Origin: Lachnospiraceae bacterium
Lineage (GTDB): Bacteria > Bacillota > Clostridia > Lachnospirales > Lachnospiraceae
Direction of reading: 5' to 3'
Assembly: GCA_017387565.1 (NCBI GenBank)
Contig: JAFOEY010000015.1
Span: 1-64,000, forward strand
DNA length: 64,000 nt
Of the stretch, positions 1 to 8,590 are shown piece after piece (within the stretch, counting starts at the first letter, position 1; every line of letters starts with the position of its first letter). The position numbers were made by a program, and so were the translations under genes. A model generated the notes under the pieces. The model ran no database searches, had not been told where the DNA came from, and worked only from the letters and a program-made list of their open reading frames with translations.

Positions 1-164
1 CATGCTCACAAAAATTTATGAAATGCCCGGTTTCAAAACTCAGACTTCGTCTTCAGACAGTTGAAACCGGGCATTATTTTTGCTCGCCATGCCGCTAAGA
101 AAGTCACAAAACCTCGTAAAAGCCGGCGGACAAAGATATATATTGGGAACCCAAAGCCGAAAAG
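1..164. mobile_element. Palindromic repeat element family A, copy 1 (left end outside window)
   Basis: Right-hand two thirds of a ~240-bp palindromic element also present at 29316-29554 and 45605-45842. It holds the core hairpin with arms ATGCCCGGTTTCAA and TTGAAACCGGGCAT (about 24-77) and the right terminal repeat (CAAAGATATATATTGGGAAC, 130-149). It contains no ORF. It lies just upstream of the acpP promoter, so it probably also ends transcription from the preceding gene. The left end is cut by the window. Confidence 0.8.
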
Positions 165-185
165 TGAATTATTTGAAAAAACCTA

Positions 186-214
186 TTGACATCCATATTT
201 TGATTCTATATAAT
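186..214 (+). promoter_or_regulatory. Sigma-A-type promoter of the fatty-acid operon
   Basis: TTGACA at 186-191 and TATAAT at 209-214, separated by exactly 17 bases, give a consensus housekeeping promoter about 60 bases upstream of acpP. An ATGACGTCAT palindrome at 213-222 covers the likely transcription start. Confidence 0.85.
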
Positions 215-227
215 GACGTCATAAATT

Positions 228-255
228 AATTTAACTAAATAATTTTAACTAAATT
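228..255 (+). promoter_or_regulatory. Direct repeats, candidate operator in the fab leader
   Basis: TTTAACTAAAT occurs twice, at 230-240 and 244-254, between the promoter and the acpP ribosome-binding site. A repeat in this position would suit a fatty-acid regulator such as the FabT-like MarR protein encoded downstream of the operon. The repeat is seen; the regulator assignment is inference, and the sequence is not a clear match to the published FabT or FapR boxes. Confidence 0.4.
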
Positions 256-275
256 ATTTGAAAGGAGATACGAAC

Positions 276-506
276 ATGGTATTCGAAAAAGTAAAAGAAA
301 TTATTGTTGATACAATCAGCTGCGCAGAGGATCAGGTGAAACTTGAGGCCAATTTAAAAGAGGACTTAGGAATTGATTCTTTGGATGCAACAGAATTAAG
401 CATGGCTTTGGAAGAAGAATATGGAATTACGATTGAAATGGAAGAATTACAGGGATTTGTAACCGTTCAGAATATTGTAGATTTTATTACAGAAAAGACA
501 GCATAG
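276..506 (+). CDS. acpP: Acyl carrier protein AcpP
   Basis: Small acidic carrier protein of 76 aa that holds growing acyl chains on a phosphopantetheine arm in the cytoplasm. The attachment motif GIDSLDATE places the modified serine at residue 35. The start is ATG 276, with AAAGGAGA just ahead; an upstream in-frame TTG at 258 lies before the ribosome-binding site and is not used. It is first in a ten-gene operon whose products load malonate on it (FabD), extend it (FabH, FabF) and reduce it (FabG, FabK). The Sfp-type transferase at 18.1 kb is a plausible activating enzyme. Confidence 0.97.
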   Translation: MVFEKVKEIIVDTISCAEDQVKLEANLKEDLGIDSLDATELSMALEEEYGITIEMEELQGFVTVQNIVDFITEKTA

Positions 507-524
507 TTTTCTGTTGGTGGTGAC

Positions 525-977
525 ATGGAATTAAAACAGATTTATGAATTATGGGATCGTTTTGAAACATCGGGTATAAACGATTTGGAAATAGAATTCC
601 AGGGCGTGAAGCTTCATATGAAAAAAGAAGCAGGAGCGCAGAATGGAAGTAAGCCCGCGATGTCTGCAGATAAAATTGCAGATCATAACCAAAATCAGTC
701 GGAAGCACAACCAAAGGAGCTTGTGCAGGCGGCTGATGCAAATTTTAAAGAAATTATTGCACCGATTGTCGGAACCTTTTATGCTTCTCCTGCACCGGAT
801 GAAAAACCTTTTGTACAGGTTGGGCAGTCCGTAAAGAAGGGGGATGTGATTGGCATTATTGAAGCCATGAAACTGATGAATGAGGTTGTGGCTGATGAGG
901 ACGGAGTTGTGGAAGAGATTCTGGTACAGGATCAGAGCTTCGTAGAGTATCATCAGGTGCTTATGAAATTGAAATAG
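525..977 (+). CDS. accB: Biotin carboxyl carrier protein of acetyl-CoA carboxylase
   Basis: 150-aa BCCP. An N-terminal segment is followed by a polar Ala/Gln/Asn-rich linker (about 35-70) and a C-terminal biotinyl domain (about 75-150) with the biotin site EAMKLMNE, the modified lysine being residue 116. It carries carboxybiotin between AccC and the AccD/AccA transferase to make malonyl-CoA. It starts 18 bases after acpP and ends 10 bases before accC. In many related operons fabZ sits between accB and accC; here there is no room for it. Confidence 0.96.
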   Translation: MELKQIYELWDRFETSGINDLEIEFQGVKLHMKKEAGAQNGSKPAMSADKIADHNQNQSEAQPKELVQAADANFKEIIAPIVGTFYASPAPDEKPFVQVGQSVKKGDVIGIIEAMKLMNEVVADEDGVVEEILVQDQSFVEYHQVLMKLK

Positions 978-987
978 GGAGTATATT

Positions 988-2352
988 GTGTTTAGAAGAA
1001 TTTTAATTGCCAACAGGGGTGAAATTGCGGTACGCATCATTCGCTGTTGCAGGGAAATGCAGATTGAATCTGTGGTGGTCTATTCATCCGCAGATGAAAA
1101 GTCACTTCCTGTTATGCTTGCTACACATGCGGTCTGTATCGGACCGGCTAAGGCTTCCGAAAGTTATTTGAGACAGGATGTTCTAATTGAAACAGCTTTG
1201 CGCATGGAATGTGATGCCATTCATCCGGGATACGGTTTTTTATCCGAAAATGCTGATTTCGCCGGAAAGTGTGAAGAAAACGGCATTGTGTTTATCGGAC
1301 CTTCTGCAGATATCATTCAGAATATGGGTGATAAGCAGTCAGCCCGAAAACTGATGATGGCAAATGAGGTTCCGGTTGTACCGGGGTCCAAAGAATTGAT
1401 TACCTCCATCGAACAGGCACAGGCGCTTGCTGAAACGATAGGATATCCTGTTTTGTTGAAAGCCTCTGCCGGTGGCGGCGGTAAGGGAATGCGACGGGTT
1501 TTTGCCAAAGAGGAGATGGAAAATGCTCTAAAAACCGCAAAAGCAGAAGCCATGGCTGCATTCGGTAACGACGACATGTATCTGGAAAAACTGATTGTGA
1601 ATCCGCATCATGTGGAAATCCAGATACTGGCAGACAGAGAAGGAAATACGGTATATCTGGGTGAAAGAGACTGCTCCATCCAGAGAAACAATCAGAAACT
1701 GTTAGAAGAATCCCCATCCCCGCTTCTGGATGACTCCTTAAGACAGGAAATGGGAAGGACGGCAGTAAAGGCAGCAAAGGCAGCCGGTTATTTTAGCGCC
1801 GGCACGGTTGAGTTTGTTGTTGACGATGATAAAAATTATTATTTTATAGAAATGAATACACGCATTCAGGTAGAACACCCCGTAACGGAAGAGATGACCG
1901 GAATTGATCTGATTAAAGAACAGATCCGGATTGCAGCCGGAGTGAAGTTAAACATGATACAGGATGATATTGTGATTCAAAAGCATGTGATTGAATGCAG
2001 AATCAATGCAGCAGGCCCCGGAAAGATTAATTTCTTACATTTTCCGGCTGGTAACGGTGTACGTGTGGAAAGTCATTTGTTTTCCGGTTATGAAGTAGGC
2101 CCGTTTTATGATTCGATGATAGCAAAGATAATTGTCAGCGGGAAGACGAGACTGGAAGTCATTCGAAGACTCCGTCGCTGTTTAGAGGAACTTGTGATTG
2201 ACGGAATAGAAACCAATGCAGAGTTTATGCACCTTTTGACCTATCAGACGGATTTTATCAAAGGGCAGTATAACACCGGATTTTGGGAAAAGAACCATCA
2301 GGAAATCGAAAGCTGGTTAGAGGAAGGATTGCAAAGTCATGTTGTTGAATGA
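988..2352 (+). CDS. accC: Acetyl-CoA carboxylase, biotin carboxylase subunit
   Basis: 454-aa ATP-grasp enzyme that carboxylates the biotin of AccB. It begins with GTG (FRRILIANRGEIAVR). The glycine-rich ATP loop is AGGGGKGMR (161-169) and the active-site strand reads IEMNTRIQVEHPVTEE. Two details differ from the E. coli enzyme: the QRRHQK segment is QRNNQK, although this position is variable in the family, and the usual INAEDP-type loop is about seven residues shorter (RINAAGPGK). The essential lysine of QxK and the later VRVES arginine are kept, so activity is expected. Its end overlaps accD by 14 bases. Confidence 0.96.
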   Translation: MFRRILIANRGEIAVRIIRCCREMQIESVVVYSSADEKSLPVMLATHAVCIGPAKASESYLRQDVLIETALRMECDAIHPGYGFLSENADFAGKCEENGIVFIGPSADIIQNMGDKQSARKLMMANEVPVVPGSKELITSIEQAQALAETIGYPVLLKASAGGGGKGMRRVFAKEEMENALKTAKAEAMAAFGNDDMYLEKLIVNPHHVEIQILADREGNTVYLGERDCSIQRNNQKLLEESPSPLLDDSLRQEMGRTAVKAAKAAGYFSAGTVEFVVDDDKNYYFIEMNTRIQVEHPVTEEMTGIDLIKEQIRIAAGVKLNMIQDDIVIQKHVIECRINAAGPGKINFLHFPAGNGVRVESHLFSGYEVGPFYDSMIAKIIVSGKTRLEVIRRLRRCLEELVIDGIETNAEFMHLLTYQTDFIKGQYNTGFWEKNHQEIESWLEEGLQSHVVE

Positions 2353-3178
2353 TATATTTTCTCAGCGTAAAATAATGTGGGACCGGATGGCTCAGAAAAG
2401 AAAACGCGGACAGGAGAAAGTAAAGGCCTGCCCCAAGTGTAAAACAGAGTATTATTCCGGCGAGTGGAAAGAGAATCAATACATATGTCCGACCTGTCAT
2501 GCCTATATGCCGGTTCCGGCAAAAGAGCGTATGGCAAATATTCTGGATGAAAACAGTTTTAAAGAACTGTTTCCTCAGATTTCAACCAAGGATCCCCTTG
2601 ATTTTGACGGGTATGAAGAAAAACTGCAGTCAAACCGGAAAAAAACGGGAATGCAGGATGCTTTTTTGGCAGGATCTGGTAAAATAAATAATCAAAAGGT
2701 TGCCATTGGTGTGTTGGATGGCCGTTTTCTGATGGGAAGTATGGGAACGGCAGTCGGAGAAAAAATTGTCCGTCTGACGGAATATGCAAAAAAGAAAAAT
2801 CTTCCGCTCATTATTTTTAGTGCCAGTGGAGGTGCCAGAATGCAGGAAGGCTTGTTTTCTTTAATGCAGATGGCAAAAACAGCTGCGGCAATCGAACAGT
2901 TTAAACGAAAAGGCGGATTATTCATTTCCTGTCTGACCAATCCCACGACTGGCGGCGTGAGTGCCAGTTATGCCAGTCTTGGAGATATTATCCTGGCAGA
3001 GCCGGGGGCTTTAATCTGCTTTGCAGGACCGAGGGTTATTGAACAGACCATTGGACAGACATTGCCGGAAGGATTTCAGAGAGCCGAATTTTTGTTAGAG
3101 CATGGAATGATTGATTGCATTGTAGAACGGAAAGATTTTCGGGATACCTTATCTTCCATTTTACAGATGCATTTGTAA
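2339..3178 (+). CDS. accD: Acetyl-CoA carboxylase, carboxyltransferase beta subunit
   Basis: 279-aa beta subunit of the carboxyltransferase. The N-terminal zinc ribbon is visible as CPKC and CPTC pairs around residues 32-56. The crotonase-like carboxyltransferase fold follows, with the oxyanion segment SASGGARMQEG and GGVSASYASLGD. It transfers CO2 from carboxybiotin to acetyl-CoA with AccA, encoded 12 bases downstream. The ATG start lies inside the end of accC, indicating translational coupling. Confidence 0.96.
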   Translation: MLLNDIFSQRKIMWDRMAQKRKRGQEKVKACPKCKTEYYSGEWKENQYICPTCHAYMPVPAKERMANILDENSFKELFPQISTKDPLDFDGYEEKLQSNRKKTGMQDAFLAGSGKINNQKVAIGVLDGRFLMGSMGTAVGEKIVRLTEYAKKKNLPLIIFSASGGARMQEGLFSLMQMAKTAAAIEQFKRKGGLFISCLTNPTTGGVSASYASLGDIILAEPGALICFAGPRVIEQTIGQTLPEGFQRAEFLLEHGMIDCIVERKDFRDTLSSILQMHL

Positions 3179-3190
3179 GGAGACGAAAGT

Positions 3191-3970
3191 ATGCAGACAA
3201 TGAGTTCTTATGAAAAGGTTCAGTTAGCAAGAAGCAAGGACCGCCCCGGAATTTATGATTATATCCGGACACTTTTTGACGGATTTATCGAATTTCACGG
3301 CGATCGTCTCTATCGTGATGATCCTTCGATTGTCGGCGGGATTGCAATGTTTCATGATATTCCCGTTACCGTAATCGGGCATCACAAAGGAAAAACGACA
3401 GAGGAACAGATTGCATATAATTTTGGAATGACTTCTCCGGAGGGATACAGAAAGGCCAGAAGGCTTATGGTTCAGGCTGAAAAATTCGGTCGCCCCGTGA
3501 TTACATTTATCGATACACCGGGCGCTTATCCGGGGATGGAGGCTGAATCGAACGGCCAGAGTAATGCAATTGCAGAAAACTTAGCATTTATGAGTGCCAT
3601 GCAGACACCTTCCATTGCTATTATTACCGGAGAAGGCAGTAGCGGTGGTGCATTGGCTTTAGCGGTTTCTGACCGGGTATGGATGTTGGAAAATGCAGTA
3701 TATTCTATTCTTTCTCCGGAAGGATTTGCCAGCATTTTATATAAGGATGCAAAAAGGGCGTCCGAGGCAAGTGATGCCATGAAGCTGACGGCGCAGGATC
3801 TGAAACAATTCGGTCTGATTGACGCCATTATCCCGGAAGGGAAAAAAATGTTTTTAGCATTGGACAGTATGCTTTTAAGAGAATTAAACAGACTGATGAA
3901 AATGAATAAGACAGCACTGGTTGAGACCAGATATCAAAAATTCAGAGAAATTGATCATATGAATGATTAA
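3191..3970 (+). CDS. accA: Acetyl-CoA carboxylase, carboxyltransferase alpha subunit
   Basis: 259-aa alpha subunit, compact compared with the ~315-aa E. coli protein because it lacks most of the N-terminal helical extension. Diagnostic stretches are EFHGDRLYRDDPSIVGG, TFIDTPGAYPGMEAE and GEGSSGGALALAV. It completes the four-subunit acetyl-CoA carboxylase. It follows accD by 12 bases with an AAGGAGACG ribosome-binding site and precedes fabH by 18 bases. Confidence 0.95.
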   Translation: MQTMSSYEKVQLARSKDRPGIYDYIRTLFDGFIEFHGDRLYRDDPSIVGGIAMFHDIPVTVIGHHKGKTTEEQIAYNFGMTSPEGYRKARRLMVQAEKFGRPVITFIDTPGAYPGMEAESNGQSNAIAENLAFMSAMQTPSIAIITGEGSSGGALALAVSDRVWMLENAVYSILSPEGFASILYKDAKRASEASDAMKLTAQDLKQFGLIDAIIPEGKKMFLALDSMLLRELNRLMKMNKTALVETRYQKFREIDHMND

Positions 3971-3988
3971 TTCGGAAAGGAATGAACC

Positions 3989-4930
3989 TTGAAAGGAAAA
4001 GGAATACGTATTGTGGCAACAGGGCGTGCGCTTCCCCAAAAGGTAATTACCAATGAAGATTTAAGTAAGATGGTAGATACCAATGATGAATGGATTGTTA
4101 CGAGAACAGGAATAAAAAGCCGTTATCAATGTGAAGAGGAAACCTGCGTGTCACTGGCTATCGAAGCTGCACAAAAGGCTGTTAATAAAGCCGGAATTGA
4201 CAAAAATGAAATTGGTGCAGTGATTGTTGCAACATCTACTTCGGAGCATTTGTTTCCGGCTGTTGCATGTATGATTCAGCAAAGACTGGAACTTCCGGAG
4301 GAAATTGTTGCATTTGATATCTATGCGGCATGCAGTGGGTTTTTATTTTCCCTGCAGACTGCGCAGGGACTGCTTTATTCCATGGAAAAACCGTATGTTT
4401 TAGTTGTGGCAAGTGAGAAGCTTTCCCGCATTATTGATTATACGGACCGAAGCACCTGCATCCTGTTTGGTGATGGTGCAGCAGCAGCCATTGTCGAAAA
4501 ATCCGAAGGAACCTATATCCAAAAAAGCTGGTGCCGGGGTAATATGGATGCGCTAAGCTGTGTCGGTGTCGGCATGGGAGAAGGATATGTCAGGATGGAT
4601 GGATCCAAGGTGTTCCGGTTTGCAACGGGAGCTCTCGCACAGGCGGTGAAAGAGACGCTTAATGAGGCACAAAAGACCATCGATGATATTGATTATATCG
4701 TCTGTCATCAGGCGAACGAACGGATTATCAGGCATGTACAGAAAAAATATCCCGGAAATGAACACAAGTTTTATATGAACATCGACCGCTACGGAAATAC
4801 TTCTTCTGCGAGTATCCCGATTGCGCTGGATGAGATGAAGGAACAGGAAATATTAAAACCGGGAATGCAGGTTTTGTGTGTAGGCTTTGGTGCAGGACTT
4901 ACCTGGAGCGGAGCATTGATTGAGGTTTAA
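3989..4930 (+). CDS. fabH: Beta-ketoacyl-ACP synthase III (FabH)
   Basis: 313-aa initiating condensing enzyme that joins a short acyl-CoA with malonyl-ACP. The catalytic triad is visible: Cys in YAACSGF, His in CHQANERII and Asn in YGNTSSAS. The start is TTG 3989, eight bases after a GGAAAGG ribosome-binding site; the ATG at 3982 is out of frame. The thiolase-like fold is complete through WSGALIEV at the C-terminus. Confidence 0.95.
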   Translation: MKGKGIRIVATGRALPQKVITNEDLSKMVDTNDEWIVTRTGIKSRYQCEEETCVSLAIEAAQKAVNKAGIDKNEIGAVIVATSTSEHLFPAVACMIQQRLELPEEIVAFDIYAACSGFLFSLQTAQGLLYSMEKPYVLVVASEKLSRIIDYTDRSTCILFGDGAAAAIVEKSEGTYIQKSWCRGNMDALSCVGVGMGEGYVRMDGSKVFRFATGALAQAVKETLNEAQKTIDDIDYIVCHQANERIIRHVQKKYPGNEHKFYMNIDRYGNTSSASIPIALDEMKEQEILKPGMQVLCVGFGAGLTWSGALIEV

Positions 4931-4942
4931 GGAGGCAGAAAA

Positions 4943-5875
4943 ATGAAATTAAATGAAATGTTACATATCAAATATCCTTTCATTCAGGGAGGAATGGCAA
5001 ATATTGCAACCGGTACGTTTGCGGCAGCAGTCAGCAATGCGGGCGGACTTGGTCTGATTGGTGCAGGCGGAATGAATACGGAAATGCTACGGGAAGAAAT
5101 CCGCATCTGTAAGAGCCTGACCGATAAACCCTTTGGTGTCAATCTGATGTTGATGAATCCGGAAGTGGATCAGATGGCTGAGATGATTGTGGAAGAAGGC
5201 GTAAAAATTGTAACAACAGGTGCAGGAAGTCCGGCAAAATATATGGCACGCTGGAAAGAAAACGGGATGATGGTAATGCCCGTTGTATCAAGCAGTCTGA
5301 TTGCAAAAAAAATGGAGCAGTGCGGAGCGGATGCCGTGATTGCGGAAGGAACTGAAAGCGGCGGTCATGTTGGAGAAATGACGACTATGGCACTGGTACC
5401 CCAGATTGTGGATGCCGTATCCATCCCGGTTATTGCGGCAGGCGGAATTGCAGACGGAAGACAGTTAGCTGCAGCTTTTGCTCTTGGCGCAGTGGGAGTA
5501 CAGCTTGGAACCTGTCTGTTAGTGTCCGAAGAGTGTCCGATTCACGAAGCTTATAAAGCAGCACTGTTAAAAGCAAAAGACAATGATACCATTGTTACGG
5601 GAAGAATTGCCGGAACGCCGGTAAGAATCCTGAAAAACCAGATGGCAAGAGAATATGTTAAAAACGAAAAAGCCGGTATGGGTATTATGGAATTGGAAAA
5701 ATTCACATTAGGTTCTTTACGCAGAGCTGTTTTTGAAGGGGATACACAACGCGGCTCCCTCATGGCAGGTCAGGTTGTGGGACAGTTAAAAACCATTCGT
5801 CCTCTTGCACAAATACTGGACGAATTATATGAAGGATGTAAAGAGGTTATTTCAAAGCTGTCGCTTGAGGAGTAA
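4943..5875 (+). CDS. fabK: Enoyl-ACP reductase II (FabK), FMN-dependent
   Basis: 310-aa TIM-barrel flavoprotein of the FabK/nitronate monooxygenase superfamily. It opens with YPFIQGGMANIATG and carries the active-site segment EGTESGGHVG and the FMN-phosphate loop AAGGIADGRQ. Position in the fab operon and the pneumococcal FabK-like layout support reduction of trans-2-enoyl-ACP, the last step of each elongation cycle. The next gene is a more distant member of the same superfamily, so the two probably do different jobs. Confidence 0.93.
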   Translation: MKLNEMLHIKYPFIQGGMANIATGTFAAAVSNAGGLGLIGAGGMNTEMLREEIRICKSLTDKPFGVNLMLMNPEVDQMAEMIVEEGVKIVTTGAGSPAKYMARWKENGMMVMPVVSSSLIAKKMEQCGADAVIAEGTESGGHVGEMTTMALVPQIVDAVSIPVIAAGGIADGRQLAAAFALGAVGVQLGTCLLVSEECPIHEAYKAALLKAKDNDTIVTGRIAGTPVRILKNQMAREYVKNEKAGMGIMELEKFTLGSLRRAVFEGDTQRGSLMAGQVVGQLKTIRPLAQILDELYEGCKEVISKLSLEE

Positions 5876-5878
5876 AAA

Positions 5879-6925
5879 ATGATAATACGAAATAAAGAAT
5901 TTTCGATCCCCATCATACAGGGGGGCATGGGCGTAGGTGTTTCTCTGGGAAATCTTGCAGGGCACGTTGCTCTGTGTGGTGGTATCGGAATTATCAGCTC
6001 CGTGAATGCCGGTTATCGGGAAGAAGACTTTAATATAAATCCCAGACAGGCCAATCTCAGAGCTTTGGAACAGGAAATTAAAAAGGCAAAAGAAATTGCA
6101 GACGGTCACGGTCTGGTCGGTGTCAATATCATGACGGCGGTTACCGGATATGAAGAAACCGTTAAAACTGCAGTGGCAGCAGGAGCGGATGTGATTATTT
6201 CCGGTGCGGGGCTGCCGATGAAACTGCCGGAGTATCTGGCCGGTTCCGATACTCTGTGTGCACCGATTGTATCGAGTGCAAGGGCGGCAAAGCTGTTACT
6301 CAATCAATATCAAAAGCGTTATCAGACAAAACCGGACTTTTTTGTGTTGGAAGGTCATCTGGCAGGTGGACATCTCGGCTTTTCGAAAGAAGAACTTTTT
6401 GATAATCAGGCAAAATCAAACGATGAGATATTAGATGAATTGCTTGTGGTTGCAGGCGATATTCCAGTTTTTGTTGCGGGTGGTGTTTTTGACGGAAACG
6501 ACATGGCGCACTTTGTGAAAAAAGGTGCAGCCGGCGTACAGATCGGAACCCGTTTTATTGCGACACAGGAATGTGACGCTGCGCAGGGCTTTAAAGATGT
6601 GATACTCGCTGCAAAAGAAGAAGATTTAAGAATTATCGTCAGTCCGGTCGGAATGCCGGCAAGAGCAGTTTTCAGTCCACTTTTACAACGGTTAAAGGAT
6701 GGAGAAAAATTCCCTGCCATACGTTGTAACAATTGTCTGACAGCCTGTAAGAAAAATGACGAGACACCGTATTGTATCAGCCGGGCTTTAATTGAGGCTG
6801 CAAAAGGAAATAAAGAGGACGGATTGTTCTTTACGGGAGCGAATGCGGGACGGATTAACCGGATGTATTCGGTTCGGGAATTAATTACGGAAATATATGA
6901 GGAATACAGGGAGGCGATGGAATGA
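5879..6925 (+). CDS. Second FabK/nitronate-monooxygenase-like flavoprotein with C-terminal cysteine cluster
   Basis: 348-aa TIM-barrel flavoprotein with the family opening IPIIQGGMGVGVSLG, the histidine segment EGHLAGGHLG and the FMN-phosphate loop VAGGVFDGND. Unlike FabK it has a C-terminal extension with four cysteines in CNNCLTACKKNDETPYC, which could bind a metal or an Fe-S cluster (inference). It starts three bases after fabK and overlaps fabD by four (ATGA), so it is co-translated with the fab genes. Candidate roles are an auxiliary enoyl reductase, an unsaturated-fatty-acid step, or nitronate/quinone detoxification; the sequence alone does not decide. Confidence 0.8.
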   Translation: MIIRNKEFSIPIIQGGMGVGVSLGNLAGHVALCGGIGIISSVNAGYREEDFNINPRQANLRALEQEIKKAKEIADGHGLVGVNIMTAVTGYEETVKTAVAAGADVIISGAGLPMKLPEYLAGSDTLCAPIVSSARAAKLLLNQYQKRYQTKPDFFVLEGHLAGGHLGFSKEELFDNQAKSNDEILDELLVVAGDIPVFVAGGVFDGNDMAHFVKKGAAGVQIGTRFIATQECDAAQGFKDVILAAKEEDLRIIVSPVGMPARAVFSPLLQRLKDGEKFPAIRCNNCLTACKKNDETPYCISRALIEAAKGNKEDGLFFTGANAGRINRMYSVRELITEIYEEYREAME

Positions 6926-7854
6926 AAACAGTATTTTTATATGCCGGACAGGGAAGTCAGCATGTAGGGATGGGCAAGGATTTTTATGAAGAGTATGAAA
7001 GTTACCGGAATTTTGTCGACAGCGTATCTTCTGAGAATAATCTGAAAGCACTCATGCATGAGGGACCAATAGAAGAACTGTCCAAAACAGAAAATACACA
7101 GGCCTGCATGGCTGCCTTTGCAGCAGGAATTACCCTGCTTTTAAAAGAAAACGGTATTGTGCCGGATGCGGCATGCGGACTGAGTTTAGGAGAGTATGGA
7201 GCTTTACATGCGGCAGGTGTATTTGATGCCGAATCTTATGTCCGTCTGGTAAGCTACCGCGGAAAAGTCATGATGGAAGCTGCACAGGGCTTAAGCTGCA
7301 GTATGAGTGCCATTTTAGGACTTGCGGGAGATGTGATAGATAAGGCATGTCGTTCTTACACCGGAGAAGGTTTTGTTACGGCAACCAATTTTAACTGTCC
7401 CGGTCAGACGGTTATCTGCGGAGACGAAGTAGCTGTTTCTAATATGGAAGAAGAGTTAAAACAGATGGGTGCAAAACGTTGTATTCGTCTAAATGTAAGC
7501 GGACCATTCCATACGCATTATATGAAACCGGCCGGAGATGCGTTAGAGGAATATTTCAAAGATATGGCATTTTTGACACCTGCCATTCCGGTTGTAACCA
7601 ATGTGACAGGTACCTGGATTGGACCGGATGATGATATCAAAAAACTGTTGGTTATGCAGGTCCAAAACGGTGTTCACTTAGAAGACGACCTCCGCACCCT
7701 GATAGAGGCAGGATATGACCATTTTATTGAAATCGGACCCGGAAATGCCATGGCAGGATTTTTAAAGAAGACGGCGAAAGCAATGGGAGCAGATGTTACG
7801 GTAAACACTATCGATACGGTCGATGATTTTAGAAAGGTGATTGAAAATGAGTAA
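6922..7854 (+). CDS. fabD: Malonyl-CoA:ACP transacylase (FabD)
   Basis: 310-aa acyltransferase that moves malonyl from CoA to ACP. It shows YAGQGSQHVGMG at the N-terminus, the nucleophile elbow GLSLGEYGAL with the catalytic serine, and the His of SGPFHTHYM. It overlaps the upstream flavoprotein gene by four bases and fabG by eight. Full length for the family, no unusual features. Confidence 0.96.
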   Translation: MKTVFLYAGQGSQHVGMGKDFYEEYESYRNFVDSVSSENNLKALMHEGPIEELSKTENTQACMAAFAAGITLLLKENGIVPDAACGLSLGEYGALHAAGVFDAESYVRLVSYRGKVMMEAAQGLSCSMSAILGLAGDVIDKACRSYTGEGFVTATNFNCPGQTVICGDEVAVSNMEEELKQMGAKRCIRLNVSGPFHTHYMKPAGDALEEYFKDMAFLTPAIPVVTNVTGTWIGPDDDIKKLLVMQVQNGVHLEDDLRTLIEAGYDHFIEIGPGNAMAGFLKKTAKAMGADVTVNTIDTVDDFRKVIENE

Positions 7855-8590
7855 GAGAGAAACCGCACTGGTAACCGGTGCAAGCAGAGGAATTGGAAGA
7901 GCTGTCTGTATACAGCTTGCAAAAGACGGATATGATATTGTTTTCAATTATCAGTCAGGGCAGGAGGCTGCTTTGGAAACCAAAAGACTGTGTGAGGCAG
8001 AAGGCGCCAATGTATGTATGGTACAGGCCGATATCAGTTCATCGGAGGAATGTACAAAACTGATTGACAAAGCGGTTGAATTCGGAGAAGGACCGGTTGC
8101 CGTTTTGGTAAATAATGCAGGTATTACCAGAGATAATGTACTGATGCGCATGAAGGATGAGGAATTCGATGCCGTTATTGATACCAATTTAAAAGGAACT
8201 TTTTACATGATGCGTGGTGTTTCCAAGATGATGCTTCGTGCAAAAAAAGGACGCATTATCAATATGAGTTCTGTTGTCGGCGTCATGGGAAATGCCGGAC
8301 AGGTAAATTATGCGGCAAGTAAGGCAGGAGTCATCGGAATGACAAAATCACTGGCAAGAGAGCTGGCATCCAGAAAAATTACGGTCAATGCCATTGCTCC
8401 CGGAATGATTGAAACCGATATGACAAAAAAACTGCCGGACGATGCAAAGGAAGCGATTTTAAAAAGCATACCGATGCAGGAGATGGGAAAACCGGAAGAT
8501 ATCGCAAATATGGTTTCTTTTTTAGCAAGTGATAAGGCAAAATATATTACCGGACAGGTATTTTGTGTGGATGGAGGAATGGCGATATGA
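7847..8590 (+). CDS. fabG: 3-oxoacyl-ACP reductase (FabG)
   Basis: 247-aa short-chain dehydrogenase that reduces beta-ketoacyl-ACP with NADPH. The cofactor loop is TGASRGIGRA, NNAG follows, the catalytic Ser lies in INMSSVVG and the Tyr/Lys pair in YAASKAG. The start is ATG 7847, nine bases after AGAAAGG; the in-frame TTG at 7841 is too close to that site. It overlaps fabD by eight bases and fabF by four. Confidence 0.96.
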   Translation: MSKRETALVTGASRGIGRAVCIQLAKDGYDIVFNYQSGQEAALETKRLCEAEGANVCMVQADISSSEECTKLIDKAVEFGEGPVAVLVNNAGITRDNVLMRMKDEEFDAVIDTNLKGTFYMMRGVSKMMLRAKKGRIINMSSVVGVMGNAGQVNYAASKAGVIGMTKSLARELASRKITVNAIAPGMIETDMTKKLPDDAKEAILKSIPMQEMGKPEDIANMVSFLASDKAKYITGQVFCVDGGMAI

